64,000 nt of DNA from positions 195,969,112 through 196,033,111 of the forward strand of contig OX465281.1 of assembly GCA_949987705.1 (NCBI GenBank). The letters run 5' to 3'. The notes beneath the pieces were generated by a model. The model worked only from the letters and a program-made list of their open reading frames with translations, was not told the DNA's origin and did no database searches. Numbering within the stretch: the first letter of the stretch is position 1; the number at the start of each line of letters is the position of its first letter. Source of the DNA: Thereva unica. Lineage: Eukaryota; Arthropoda; Insecta; Diptera; Therevidae. Shown piece after piece: positions 33,178-44,396 of the stretch. The position numbers were made by a program, and so were the translations under genes.

Positions 33178-35363
33178 AAATTACAGGACATGGAAGTTGA
33201 AAAATGAGAATTGTTGAAAATTTCGGCTGTGAACCGCAACCATTTGTATGTCAGTGTTCAGCGTTGGTAAAGAAAAGGGCTGCTATCGCGGGACTCCATC
33301 GGTTTGAAAACATGAGCCAGTATCCTTAACTTCCATCGAATTATACTTGGTTTGCAAAGCAATTTATTGTTCTTGCACCGAAGGGCATATAGTTAGAAAA
33401 ATGGACAAAAAATGACTTACAAAAATGTGGTCCAATTCGGCGGCCCTCGTTCAATCTAGGTCAACCCACTTTGTTACTGCTTAAAAATCCCCTACAAAAT
33501 GTCCTTCTCCATGAATGTTTCTCGTTTTATAAGTTTACAATTCCACGAATCCAGGTTCAAAATTCCTTATCTACAGCAGCTTAAACCACCCAAAACCACT
33601 TCGCCACTTCAAGATATCAACAGCCTTTCAATCTTAATCTTTTGCTATCGCACACCACCTTTTTCCTCTCGAGACAAACACTTTCAAATTTCCGTAAACG
33701 TTTTCCAATTCCAAAAAAGAAATGTCCTCCCTTTTTTAAACATATTAAACGTCAAGCGTCGGAGCAGAAGAGGGTCCTCGTTATGTATTATACATATGTA
33801 GATGATATTAAGAGCAGGTCGACGATATACTTTCCTTCTCGGGCCAGGGCCCAAGGATGCGCATACTTTCCATTACAAAGGTAACAACAATTTTCGACTA
33901 TCTTTGATCTTCACTTAGATATAAAAGAAAATCAGGATCCTTGGATAATTTTTCCATAAACATGATTTCATCCTCTATTGATGGCAAAGAAAGCGTATCC
34001 TGGCGTCTCGTCCTTTCATCCTGTGTGTGAGAATTACACCAGAGATTAAATTTGGCCCTGGACATGTGCTGAGACACTCCACTCGGAAGATCTGATTTCA
34101 TTCATGTTGTCAAATTGTTATAATGGCACCACGCCCTCCACTTTTGGGGCTGTCAGGAACAGGAGCAGCTCTCTCTGACGAAACGAATCGATTCCAGGTC
34201 GCACGTGGTGAAGAGGATAAATTTTTAATAGAGTATTTTCACACTGCAGCCAAGCTAAAGTCGTTATGTGGAGGAAATTGGTTAATTAACTCGAGGGAAA
34301 TGCCATGTCCTTAAGATCCTTTCGCGAAATATAATAATGAAAGATTTCATTTTCCTTAATTTTCGTAATTGGAACATAAAAGATACATGTGCTGCCATTA
34401 ACCAGATGTACGCGTGAATTAGGTGCACAGCTGCAGGATAACAAGGATACGCGAAGGCGAAATGGGAGTATCCTTACAGGCGGGGTGTGAGCTGGAACGG
34501 ATACTGAAATTTACAGATAATTTCGCTCTTTAAAGTTGCCTTCATTAAAACGCATACCAGGAATGTCGGAAGGATACTAAAAATCAAGGATGAGAAGTTT
34601 TAAATTATTTCAGGTGGGAGAAACCTTTTGGGAGTGATTCATTTTGTTTGTGGTTATGCGGAAGGGGTGATGGAAAGTACCAATGGTTGATTTCCCTGGT
34701 GCTCGTATTTATTACGAAAAGTGGTCTTCTTCGATCTGTTCTTACGTAGGTAGTAGTAGCTAGGCTGGTGAATGTAATAGATGAGAATTTAAATAGTGAA
34801 ATATTGTACTATACGTAGCCGGCCGAACGGTGTGGGATTTATTGATTCAGTTTTAAATAATTGATGGCTCGCAATTAATTATTAATTAGCCGGGATCTGT
34901 TCAACATTGTGGGCAATGGCATCCATTAAATGGTCCTGTAGACTTATTAATGAATTAATGATTTGCTGCAAACATGGTCTAGTTGATTTTCGTAATACCG
35001 AAAAGGTTTGTCACATTTAAGCTTGTTTATAAATTGGCAATTATTTATTTTAAACGGCGCTTAAATACATATAGTAAATCATTTAGTTAATTGGTATGTG
35101 AGTCTTGATTTAATTAGTCAAATTAATGGTTACTATTCCAATTAAGTATATGTGAGATTTTTTAATAAGATGGGACGAGGGCTTAAAAATTTGTTTTTGA
35201 TATTTCAAGTTATATTTGTGCGAGAAAGAAATATTTAATATATTGTTACATATAAGAAATACAATGAAACTAACAACTCGAGCGATGGACGACCCAAGAT
35301 GGTAAACATCATAACCAAATTGTTTTTGCCCCAGTTAATATGTGCTAGGAATGATGGTAATAT
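33178..35363. other. no gene recognised
   Basis: Over 2 kb of mixed-composition DNA with short frames only. A - strand frame at 33898-34101 reads smoothly but has no recognised domain. No repeats were found by eye. Confidence 0.4.
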
Positions 35364-35795
35364 CCAGGGAGACTATACAAGGAGATATAATTCTTATGGG
35401 GAAAATAACCGGAAATTGATGCGTAGCAGAAACTAAACTTTTAGTTCATTTTTGGCCACAGATGTCGCCTAAAGCTGACGTGCCCCACATGAAGTTAGCA
35501 GAATTTTACCCATTTCGACGATTTCTTCAAAATTGTAAGCCGAAATGCAAAAAAAATCATTTGGAATTAATAAAAATTCATTGGAAAATCCATAAAATGG
35601 TTAAATACGAAAAATCATAAGCTGATTTTTCAAGTTAGGCGTAAACATAAAATATTTTAATTGTTAACGACTTTGGCCATGAACCGGATGAATATAATCC
35701 GCCATGTTTTTTGGGGTACATGTGACTGTAACGCCCTCGTTAATCAAACGAAAAGTGACAACACGGAGTTATATCTCCTTGTATAGTCTCCCTGG
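35364..35795. mobile_element. 432-bp MITE with TAATAT flanks
   Basis: CCAGGGAGACTATACAAGGA with following GATATAA is inverted at the right end (TTATATCTCCTTGTATAGTC...). TAATAT occurs directly on both sides (35358-35363, 35796-35801). Non-coding. Confidence 0.82.
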
Positions 35796-35801
35796 TAATA
35801 T

Positions 35802-36276
35802 TCCTGCAAACATTCCGACTAGATATCGAAGCGAGAGCGATTCATAAAAAGCGAAAGCTTTCTTCGATAACGAAATCGAGAACGGTTCGAAAGCGTTATC
35901 AAAAATGATAAAAAAGAAACGCTATAACGAATCGCTTTTTAGATGGAATCGCGAAGGCTTTGCATGTGCATACATATATGTGTTTCGTTTTTTCGAATCG
36001 ACATCGAATGAATCTCGAATGATTTATATGCTTGTTCCATTCACTTCTACTATTCAAAATGCTCACCAGCTGATTCCCATCGCGCCTGCGTTTCCTGCAT
36101 AGTCATGTGCACGCACTCATCTTCCGATAGCAATTGGAAGGGAGAAAGAAACAAAACCATGGAAAGAGCGTAAAAGATTTAGGGGTCATTTTAACGATAG
36201 TTTCTCGAATGATTCTCGACAAGTTTTCTTCGAAAATAGCTCGAGAAAGCGAGAAACCGTGAAATTGTTTGCAGGG
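35802..36276. mobile_element. CCCTGCAAACA-ended MITE, intact copy
   Basis: Starts TCCTGCAAACATTCCGAC and ends AATTGTTTGCAGGG. Internal blocks GCGAAAGCTTTCTTCGATAA, AACGCTATAACGAATCGC and AATAGCTCGAGAAAGCG are shared in order with the interrupted copy at 36888-40074. TTCGA and TTCTCGA words dominate. Non-coding. Confidence 0.8.
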
Positions 36277-36887
36277 ATAATGGATGTAAGGAGGATAATG
36301 GATGTAAGGTATTGGTATCATTGGTGTTTTGGGATAAACATTAATTTACTTATTCTAAACTTATCCGACAAAGCACATTGTCTGTCCATGCAGGGTCAAG
36401 GCCAAGGCACCGGTGCAAGGTTGCAATGGTATAAATTTTTTCAAACTCCGTGACATAAATAATTTGAGCAGTTCTGCGCACCTCGTTGCCAAATTTTATA
36501 AATATTGTTCTATCATTTCCCCTCTTTTTAGTTAAAACGGCAACACACGCAGAAAAAACTCAACAAAATAATTTGGGAAGGGATGCGCGCATGAGAAATG
36601 AATAAAATTAATTTAACTTTATATGTGTTAAGCAGAGCTTTTAAATGCATGTAAAACCCCTGCTCAACCAAGCCAGTTTACTCGTCATAATAAACATAAT
36701 TTTACTATAATTATGCGAAATATTCCTCATCCCTAAATTTAAAATAATTTAAGAAAAATGCTGAAAAAATTTCTTTTGAATTCATGAGTTTTTTCATTCA
36801 TAAAATGATAGTTCTCCGCAGTCGCAAGCAGCGCAACCTCCCCAAGCAGAAGCGCGCATGCGACTGACGGAAAACGTCAACAATCTA
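36277..36887. other. no gene seen
   Basis: Starts with a two-unit tandem of ATAATGGATGTAAGG (36275-36310). The remainder is unassigned. Confidence 0.45.
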
Positions 36888-36930
36888 CCCTGCAAACATT
36901 CCGATTCGATGTCGAAGCGGGAGCGATTTA

Positions 36931-37255
36931 TGCTGTAAACATACTAAGGGCGACGGCGACGGTGCACACAAATTAAAAAGCACACACAAGAATAATCATC
37001 TTCGACATCCGAATGCTACACACGCGCACCAGGGAGAATAGCAACACAATCCCATGTCACACCGCCCAGGCAATTTTGAGGGGCGACGGCTACGAAATAG
37101 AACTTGGATTGATTGAGTCGCCACTCTCGGCGACCTCGTCGTCGAGTGGTCTGCATATTGTGCTGCACCCTTCATACTCATAGAAAAGCTGTGTGTTCTA
37201 TTCGTTTTTGCCAGTCGCTGTGGAAACTATTTTCGCCCTTAGTATGTTTACAGCA
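36931..37255. mobile_element. 325-bp MITE with TTA target duplication
   Basis: TGCTGTAAACATACTAAGGG and its complement CCCTTAGTATGTTTACAGCA are flanked by TTA (36928-36930, 37256-37258). The host MITE reads through when it is removed. A 3-bp TTA duplication is the hallmark of PIF/Harbinger MITEs. Diverged relative at 24435-24655. Confidence 0.85.
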
Positions 37256-37664
37256 TTATAAAAAGCGAAAGCTTTCTTCGATAACGAAAGCGAGAACGAT
37301 TCGAAAGCGTTTTCGAAAATGATAAAAAAGAAACGCTATAACGAATCGCTTTTTAGATGGAATCTCGAAGGCTTTGCATGTATGTGTGTTTCGTTTTTTC
37401 GAATCGATATCGAATAATTCTCGAATGCTTTATACGCTTACGTGCTCGTTTTTTTCCATTCAATTCTACTATTGAGAATGCTTGCCAGCTTATTGCCATC
37501 GCGCCTACGTTTCCTGCATAGTCTGGTCACGCACTCATCTTCCGATAGCAAAATCCTCCAAGACCGGTTCTACACGTTCAACTTTTTGTTCAACTTCAAC
37601 TCTTTTTTCCCTTTCGTTCGCATGCAACTTGTGAAAGGGATAGTGTTACCCCTTTCGCAATTAC

Positions 37665-40015
37665 ATTATTATTATTATTATTTATTATTTATTAAAATTC
37701 ATTAGTACAAAAAGATAATTATAATCTTAACACGCTATAACACGTATGTACATTAAAAAAATGGAGAAAAGTTTATATAAATCAAATAAAAAAATTAAAC
37801 TAAAAATTGACTTAATATTAAGATACGCTACATAAGATAAAGAGAGAGAGAAAAGAAAAAAAAAAGAAAGGAAGAAATGTTAAAGAAAAAAACTAATTTG
37901 ATGGAAGATTATTGACTTGTAAGGTAATTAGATACAAGCTTCCTGAACACGTTCATAGACCTCGCACTCTGAATGGAGTGTGGCAAATTGTTCCATAGGC
38001 GAAGACAGTGAACAAAAAAGGGGCCTTTGTCCAACAAGGTGATGGACTCTAAGCGGGATAAAAAGTATTTTCCTTGATGTACGACCGTGATGAAGATACT
38101 CGAGGAGGTAGGACGGACGTTCATAGCGCTGAAGTTTATAAATGAATAATACTGCCTTGAGGGAAAGGTATTGGTCGAGCGTGCAACCCAGGATAGAAGA
38201 GCAGTAAGGGCTTATATGGTCAAATCTGCGGAGGTTATACACAAACCTGGTACAATCATTAAAGGCAACGTTAAGTTTGGCCCGGCATGATGCATCTGAG
38301 GACGGAAAGACTGAGCTAGCGTAAGTGAAGTGAGGCAGCACTAAGGATTTGATAAGCTTTGACCGAACATTTGCAGGCAGAATGGACGCGAACAGCCAGA
38401 GGCGGCGCAAATTACCGTATATTTTGGATAAGGTATGATCGGTTTGATCACAGCAGGTTAGTTGTGTGTTCAGGTAAACACCTAGGTTCTTGACTCGTGG
38501 CTGGTAGGGTAAGGTTGTATGCATAAGAGTAATAGGCGGTAAATACGAGGTGTCTAACTCACTCCTGTACATTGCGATGCATGTAGACTTGGCGGCATTT
38601 AGATGTAACTGATTTGATAATGACCATTGATATACTCGTTCGAGGTCAGCATTGATGTTGTAGACTGTAATGTTTATTGAGAATAGAAATTGTTGAGAAT
38701 AGAAATTGTAACGTTTATTGAAAATAGTTTGGGAATGACTGGAGTGAAGTTGATTGAATTTAAAAGTAAATGTATGTCATTTCCAAGCTGTTCTCAATCC
38801 CTTCTACTCCTTTCTTCTCAGTGTAACCTTTGAGCAGAGTGGACGTCAAATAAAGTAATCCAAAAGCTATCCAAGTTTTATTTTAAAATCATTCGAGATA
38901 TTACATAGACACAGTTTTCCACTAACCCAAGAGGACTATATGAATAAAGCTGAACATCATCCGCATACATGTGGAGTTTGCAATCCTTGACAGAATTACA
39001 GATATCATTAATGTAGATGCTGAATGTAGTAATGTAGTAATGGCCCTAGAATGGAGCCCTGCGGAACCCCACATGTAATTGGTGAAGGATCAGAGACAGA
39101 ACCTTGAAACCATACCATTTGGGAACGATTACTTAAGTAATTCCGAATTAAGGAGATCGCTGAGGGGAAGAAACCCATATATAGTTTGATAATTTAGTTT
39201 CGAGAAGCTTATGATTGACACTATCAAATGCCTTGCTGAAGTCGAGAAGCACCAGAAATGCAATGTTATCACCATCTAGAGCCATTCGAAGGTCAGTAGT
39301 TACCTTTAGCAGCGCAGTTTCACAGCTACTGCTTTTCCGGAAGCCGGACTGTGTACTTGACAGCAAATACCACATTTCACAGTGGGCTTGGATTTGCCAT
39401 GACATTAATTTCTCAAGTACTTTGCCTAAGAAACATAGGGTACTGATGGGGCGATAATCAGAGGGGTTTTTCGGGGATTTGTATTTGGGTAAGGCAATTA
39501 CTTTCGTTTTTTTTCCATTGACGTGGAAAATATGATTTTGTGAGGCAGTTATTAAAAATGTGTGTAAGATAGGGGAAGATTACAGGAAAAATGCACTTAA
39601 GGAAGGTTGGCGGAAGATCATCAAGTCCAACAGAATCCGACTTTATGGAGTAAAAAGCTTTGTGAACTTCAGAGTAATCCACATTGCGAAAACTGAAGTG
39701 CCTAAGATTGCCATCAATTATTCGCGAGCAGGAATTGTCACTGGTATTGTTGACAACCGTGGTAAAATAGTTGTTTAGTTCGTTTGCGGTGAGGCTGCTC
39801 TGGGCTGCACAGTCATCACCATGAATCCCAAGTTTCTTTACGTTAGCCCAAAATTTCTTCGAGGGTAGGGATGGACTGAGTTTAGCTGAAAAGAACTTCA
39901 GTTTAGCTTTGCGTATTGTCGAAGTGACTACATTTCTAACAGAGCTGTGTAAGCTCTACGGATGGCTTCAGTTTTATTTCTCTTATATCTTCTAAACAGG
40001 TATTCTCTCTCAGAT
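37665..40015 (-). pseudogene. jockey-like LINE ORF2, 5'-truncated
   Basis: The - strand shows KTEAIRRAYTALLE-type linker text and SVGLDDLPPTFLK. These are followed by QSGFRKSSSCETALL, motif A LLDFSKAFDSVNH (about 39240) and a long C-terminal part (38572-37928) with KNLGVYLN, FIYKLQRYERPS and RLWNNLPHSI. The endonuclease and part of the RT palm are missing or out of frame, and a frameshift lies near 38030. The 3' end meets an ATT-rich repeat (37665-37697). A solo LTR sits inside at 38666-38905. The element itself lies inside a MITE. Confidence 0.85.
38666..38905 (+). mobile_element. solo LTR, 240 bp, with TAGAC duplication
   Basis: Starts TGTAATGTTTATTGAG and ends CGAGATATTACA, giving TG...CA. 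TAGAC flanks both sides (38661-38665, 38906-38910), a 5-bp target duplication typical of LTR elements. CAAATAAAG near 38849 supplies a poly(A) signal and fixes the orientation. No internal retroelement sequence remains, so LTR-LTR recombination is inferred. Confidence 0.88.
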
Positions 40016-40291
40016 ATAAGTTTTCTTTCGAAAATAGCTCGAGAAGGCGAGCAGCCGAGAAATTGTTCGCAGGGTAGTAATCAAAGTGATAAAAATTTCG
40101 TTTTTTTGGTAGAAATTGCTACAAATTATTTCTGTAGCAAATATGTAAAATACAAAAACCTTAAAATAAAAAAAATTATAAAAAGGGCCGTTTTTCATTC
40201 ATAATTTGTAAATTTTTTAAATAATCATTGAAGTCCCAGAAAAATACACCTCCCTCTAGCAATACGCAGTCGTGACTGATTAAATGGCAGC

Positions 40292-40470
40292 CACGGTATA
40301 CAGAAACAAGGTAATGTAAAAGACTGTATATCGTATACGGTATAAAATCATATAAAATCGAAGCTGTGGTTGTTTTTTCTGCATTAAGGCTGAAGTCATC
40401 AGGCGCCCACTTTTTACGGTATTCGAAGCTGTCGTCTCTTTTACATTACCTTCTGTTGCTGTATACCGTT
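40292..40470. mobile_element. 179-bp MITE with 9-bp duplication (MULE-like)
   Basis: Inverted ACGGTATACAG ends, continued by GGTAATGTAAAAGA, lie between direct copies of AATGGCAGC (40283-40291, 40471-40479). Nine bp is the usual Mutator-superfamily duplication. A partial relative is fused to a LINE at 12603-12695. Confidence 0.85.
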
Positions 40471-40479
40471 AATGGCAGC

Positions 40480-41457
40480 AAGTGATTTAATAGCAGGAGT
40501 TAAATAAAGCTTTGTCAGAGCTTTTAAACATTTTTCAGAGCTTTGCTGGGGTACATGCGCGGAATGTCACGATGTTTGAAAAAATCTATACAAGGGGCAT
40601 TCTTGTGCATGCACGATAGTAGTAGGTTGCGGCCTTGCTCGAGCGCATGTGCAAACGACTTGCGACAGATAATTTTGCTGATCAGGGAATAATTTAGGAG
40701 TTTATAAATATTCGATGATTTGGTATTTATTATTAGATACGTACAACAGAATTTAATATTAAGAATTAACAATTATTATATTTGTATTAGTAACCCCAGC
40801 GCTGTGTAAATAGGCAAGTTACAATAAACACGCAGTCGATATACAGCAGTCTAGCCGTTTTTTAATAATATAACGTCTTCAGAGCATACTCTGCTTCAGA
40901 GCATACTCTAGTGGAGTGAAACCCGAATTTCTGGCTGCTCCAGAGTCAATTATATTTGCAGGTACTCAAAACATAATTTTTTAAGATATTGGTTTCGAGC
41001 ATTCTCGAAGGGAGCCAAAGCCGATATCTGGCTGCTCCAATAATGCATCTAAAGGAGAAAAAGTCCCAAAGGGCTTTACAGTACCAATTGAGGAATTTTA
41101 ATGGTCCAAATAGCAGATGCTTATTAATAAAGTCCGATTTGTCATACATATATGAACTGACAAATGATACCCGAACCAAAATGGTTTCCAAACAAAATCG
41201 GCCTAAGAAATAAAACAAACCACGATTCACAAAATATAAATATGCACTAAAAAACATTGTAAGGAAGGTTGACCAGAACACGTTTCCTTTGGGATTAGTC
41301 GTTGGTCATCACTTAAAATTTTATTCAGGGTTGAAATTTTGAAAAAATCACTTTTTTACAAGAAATTTTTTAAAAGATAGCAGTTATTTTAGCAACGACA
41401 TTGACTCTGGACTGTAAGCCCCAAACACTCTCCCATCCCAAATCTTTGTTGTTGCCC
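40480..41457. other. no gene recognised
   Basis: Short frames only. CTTCAGAGCATACTCTG is repeated in tandem near 40877-40910. No family recognised. Confidence 0.4.
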
Positions 41458-41915
41458 TTTTTCTTATGTGACAGACTAGAGTCTTAGGAAAGGCCCTTTA
41501 TACTGTTGATAATCTATTTACTTAGTATAGAGTGCAATGTCGAACACCAGGTCTAGTCGGGGAGGAAGGAACTGCCACAAGCTACCCGCGATATTTTTAG
41601 TCCACCTACTCCCAACCATTACTATTGCGACTATTGACATCGGGGCATCGAGAAACAACTCGCTGGAGTGTTATGCCTCCTGAAACGAGTTGAATCTCAT
41701 CAACCAACTGATGACATGCTTTGATCGAGCGGAGAAGGGCTAAGGAAGGCTATGACAGGAGGAATAACGAATGTAAAGAGGGAAGAAGAAAGAAGGAAAG
41801 TTATGTAGGTGGGAAAATGGAAAAGGCGAAGGACCGTGGGGCTGGCCGGGATTCGAACCCGGGACCTCTGGGATGGTAGCCAGACGCCTTACTCCCCAGG
41901 CTACCGGGGCCCCCC
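41458..41915 (-). mobile_element. tRNA-derived SINE, full length
   Basis: On the - strand: tRNA-like head with B box GGTTCGAATCC (about 41852-41862), central TTTCAGGAGGCATAACACTC, tail ending TCTGTCACATAAG and A's (T run from 41458). The tail contains AAAGGGCCTTTCCTAAGACTC. It lies 15 bp from a Helitron end. Confidence 0.9.
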
Positions 41916-41929
41916 AATTGTATAAATAA

Positions 41930-43045
41930 CTAGCTGGGACCCAGTGCGCTTCGCTGCACCCAACGTTAAAAAATTTAAAATTAATCCAAACCTTCAAAAT
42001 TAAACCCTTCTTAACCACATGGACTTATACGACATGATGTACTAGTAGTGCAAAGGGCGACATCTGAGCTTAGACTATCACAAAAAAAAACCAAATTCCT
42101 ATAAAATTTGGAGACATTAGATTCAAAATGAATTTATTTCATGTATCACCAAAATTACCTATGTCTTCTTTAAAAACCACCAACAAATTCCTATAAAATT
42201 TCGAGACATTACATTCAATATACATTTATGTATTCAATATACATTGAATTTGGTGGTGTCCCACCTCGCCAACAGGCAACATACAATTGGCCGTGTGAAA
42301 AACAAGAACTTTCTAAATTTAATCCAGCAATAGTCAACGATTGGCCTTGTCCTTGTTGATGGTTATCGCGAAAGCACCTGCAAATCGAACTGAAGCCGTC
42401 GAGAAGCAAATCGTTGGAAATCATCGGTATACGAGGAATTAGGACGTCTTCACCTTTCAATTTACCGTTCATGATTCTTGCTTCGATCAATCTGGAGTTT
42501 TTGTAGTTCGCTGTTAAATTGGGGAATACCTTGTCCACAACTGCATAAAAATGCATTTAAAATTTTTTTTTGCGGGAACGAAATCGCTTTTGTTCTGTTA
42601 TCGATTGAAATTTCGCCATTTCCAATGTCCAAAAGTTATTTTGAAAATGTTTGAGCGGAGGCATCTTGTAGCAAATGGACACGCGTTCGTTTTGAACACT
42701 GCTCTATAGATTATGATGCTTTCAAGCATGCGTTAAACTCCTCTGCAGGCGTTGATGGAGGTATAACAGACAAAGTCGGAGGAAAATTATATGCAAGTAG
42801 AATCAGAGTACCTCCCATCGGTTGGTTGCTTGCTCGAAAATTTCACAAAGTCCGTGTTTGCTGATGTAGGTGTTTCTGTCTGGTTCAAATTCAGTGGGAG
42901 CTCGAGTGCTGAATGCGCTGTAGGTCCACCATCAAGTAGGGTTGATGCAATTCTTGATGATGACACTTCGGGTGCAATCTCGGTGAAAATGTTTTCAAAA
43001 GTGATTTTGTTGTGGAAATCCTCGGCGAAATTTATCAAAATATTG
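41930..43045 (-). mobile_element. Helitron 3' end with helicase remnants
   Basis: On the - strand, 43038-42787 reads like the helicase motif Ia region (ASTLLDGGPTAHSALELP, LNLNQTETPT). 42556-42215 reads like its C-terminal end (GEDVLIPRIP, QGQGQSLTIAGLNLE, FSHGQLYVACWR). The element closes with an imperfect GTGCAGCGAAGCGCAC hairpin and the terminal CAGCTAG followed by T (41930), as Helitrons do. The middle of the helicase is deleted and no Rep domain is seen. Confidence 0.8.
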
Positions 43046-43689
43046 ATTGCAAAAGTAATATATGTGTAGCGTGTATCTTCTAAAACTGGTGACTAGATTT
43101 AACGTTTGAATGGGCCGACCTTTTTCAATATCAAATATAGTAACCAGTTTCAAGAGATACACTTGCTATAATCGATGACTGCAGAAAAAATCAGCAATTT
43201 TCTCCCATTGAAACAACTCTTTTCTGCTCTCAAACGCCCTGCTCGGGCGGAGCCTGCTCTGGGTTGAAAATTTTAATTTTCTGCTCCACCAAATTTGACA
43301 GCTGTCAAATCAAAAACAGGAAAAATTGAAAATTTAATTTATGAATCAGGTATTCGGAAAATTCTTGGCAATAAACATTTTGATACTATTCAATTGCTTT
43401 TATTGGCATATGTTTCTTCTTTTAAAACTGACATTCGTATCTAACCTCTAAAAACGGAATTTAGAGCAAAGCTGAGCAAAAAAATGTTCTTTGAGATGGT
43501 TGCTATTGTTTGATTTTTTCTGTTCTGACATCTATTTAACAGCTGTTCCCAAATGAGCTGCTCTGCTCTTTCTGAAATTTTTCAGCAGTCATCGAACACA
43601 CCTACTATGTAGTTTCATCGAATAATCTTTTTTATATGAGAGTGAATTTACAATATTGACAATGTGATCTCTTTGGTTTGAATATAATT
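43046..43689. other. no gene; small hairpin
   Basis: GTGTATCTTCTAAAACTGGT (about 43072) and ACCAGTTTCAAGAGATACAC (about 43145) form a small inverted repeat of about 95 bp in total. CTGCTC and AGCTGT words recur further on. No coding sequence recognised. Confidence 0.5.
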
Positions 43690-44230
43690 TTAAGGCTGTT
43701 CGTACACTAGAAGCGCATTGGAGCAGTTACGCGCTTTTGCTACAGTATCGGCTATATGCGGTGACAGGCGGCTCTGAGATACGCTACAGCAAGCGACAAG
43801 GGTCGCACATTTCAAGTTTTTGTGCTGTTTAGTTTGACGTGAACTTTGAAGTTTTGTGGTTGAAAAAGAGGATATGTATTTTTGGATTAATAAAAAAAGA
43901 AGAGCGTGTGGGGTTAACTCAATTTTGGAAAAGAGGATGTGTCCGCGGGAGTCATCATTACACAGCGAATTAGAGGGAGACACCCTTAAATTCCTTAATC
44001 CTAACACTTTCCAATATATTTTGGATGCCGTAGCGTCATTTAAAATCAAGGATTCTAACTTCAGACGGTCTATTCCTCCTGCGAACCGTCTCAGTTTGAC
44101 TCTACGGGAAGGAATTTTATTTAAAACAATTGCTCATGTTGCGAGATTGTTTGAGCACATTCGTGTTAAAAGCGAAACTCAAACACAGTACAACCTAAAA
44201 GTATATTCAAAAAAACTATAATAAAAAAAA
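43690..44230 (+). pseudogene. PIF/Harbinger transposase N-terminal fragment
   Basis: The + strand frame 43856-44221 contains NPNTFQYILDAVA, then DSNFRRSIPPANRLSLTLR. This is the conserved helical N-terminal region of PIF/Harbinger transposases that precedes the DDE domain. The text after that departs from the family and ends at 44221, so only a fragment remains. It is a different family from the Harbinger at 48218. Confidence 0.62.
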
Positions 44231-44396
44231 ATATTCATGTAAAAATAGCCAAATTAAAAAACACTTTTTGATTCGCACAGCAACGCGTAAGCTATCCAAA
44301 TTAAGGCAGCATTTCCCTTTGTCGGCTCGAAAATAGACCAATATTTAGGATTCTTTTTAAAGAAAACTAATAGAGTAATCTACAAAATTCTTTTTT

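Larger units (their letters stand above)
36888..40074. mobile_element. CCCTGCAAACA-ended MITE, copy split by two insertions
   Basis: Starts CCCTGCAAACATTCCGATTC at 36888 and ends AAATTGTTCGCAGGG at 40074, with TA on each side (36886-36887, 40075-40076). Its own sequence is 36888-36930, 37259-37547 and about 40016-40074. The gaps are filled by a TTA-flanked MITE and a LINE. Confidence 0.82.

Noticed and set aside
33898..34101. Smooth - strand frame of 67 codons
   Set aside because: No splice signals, domain or repeat support.
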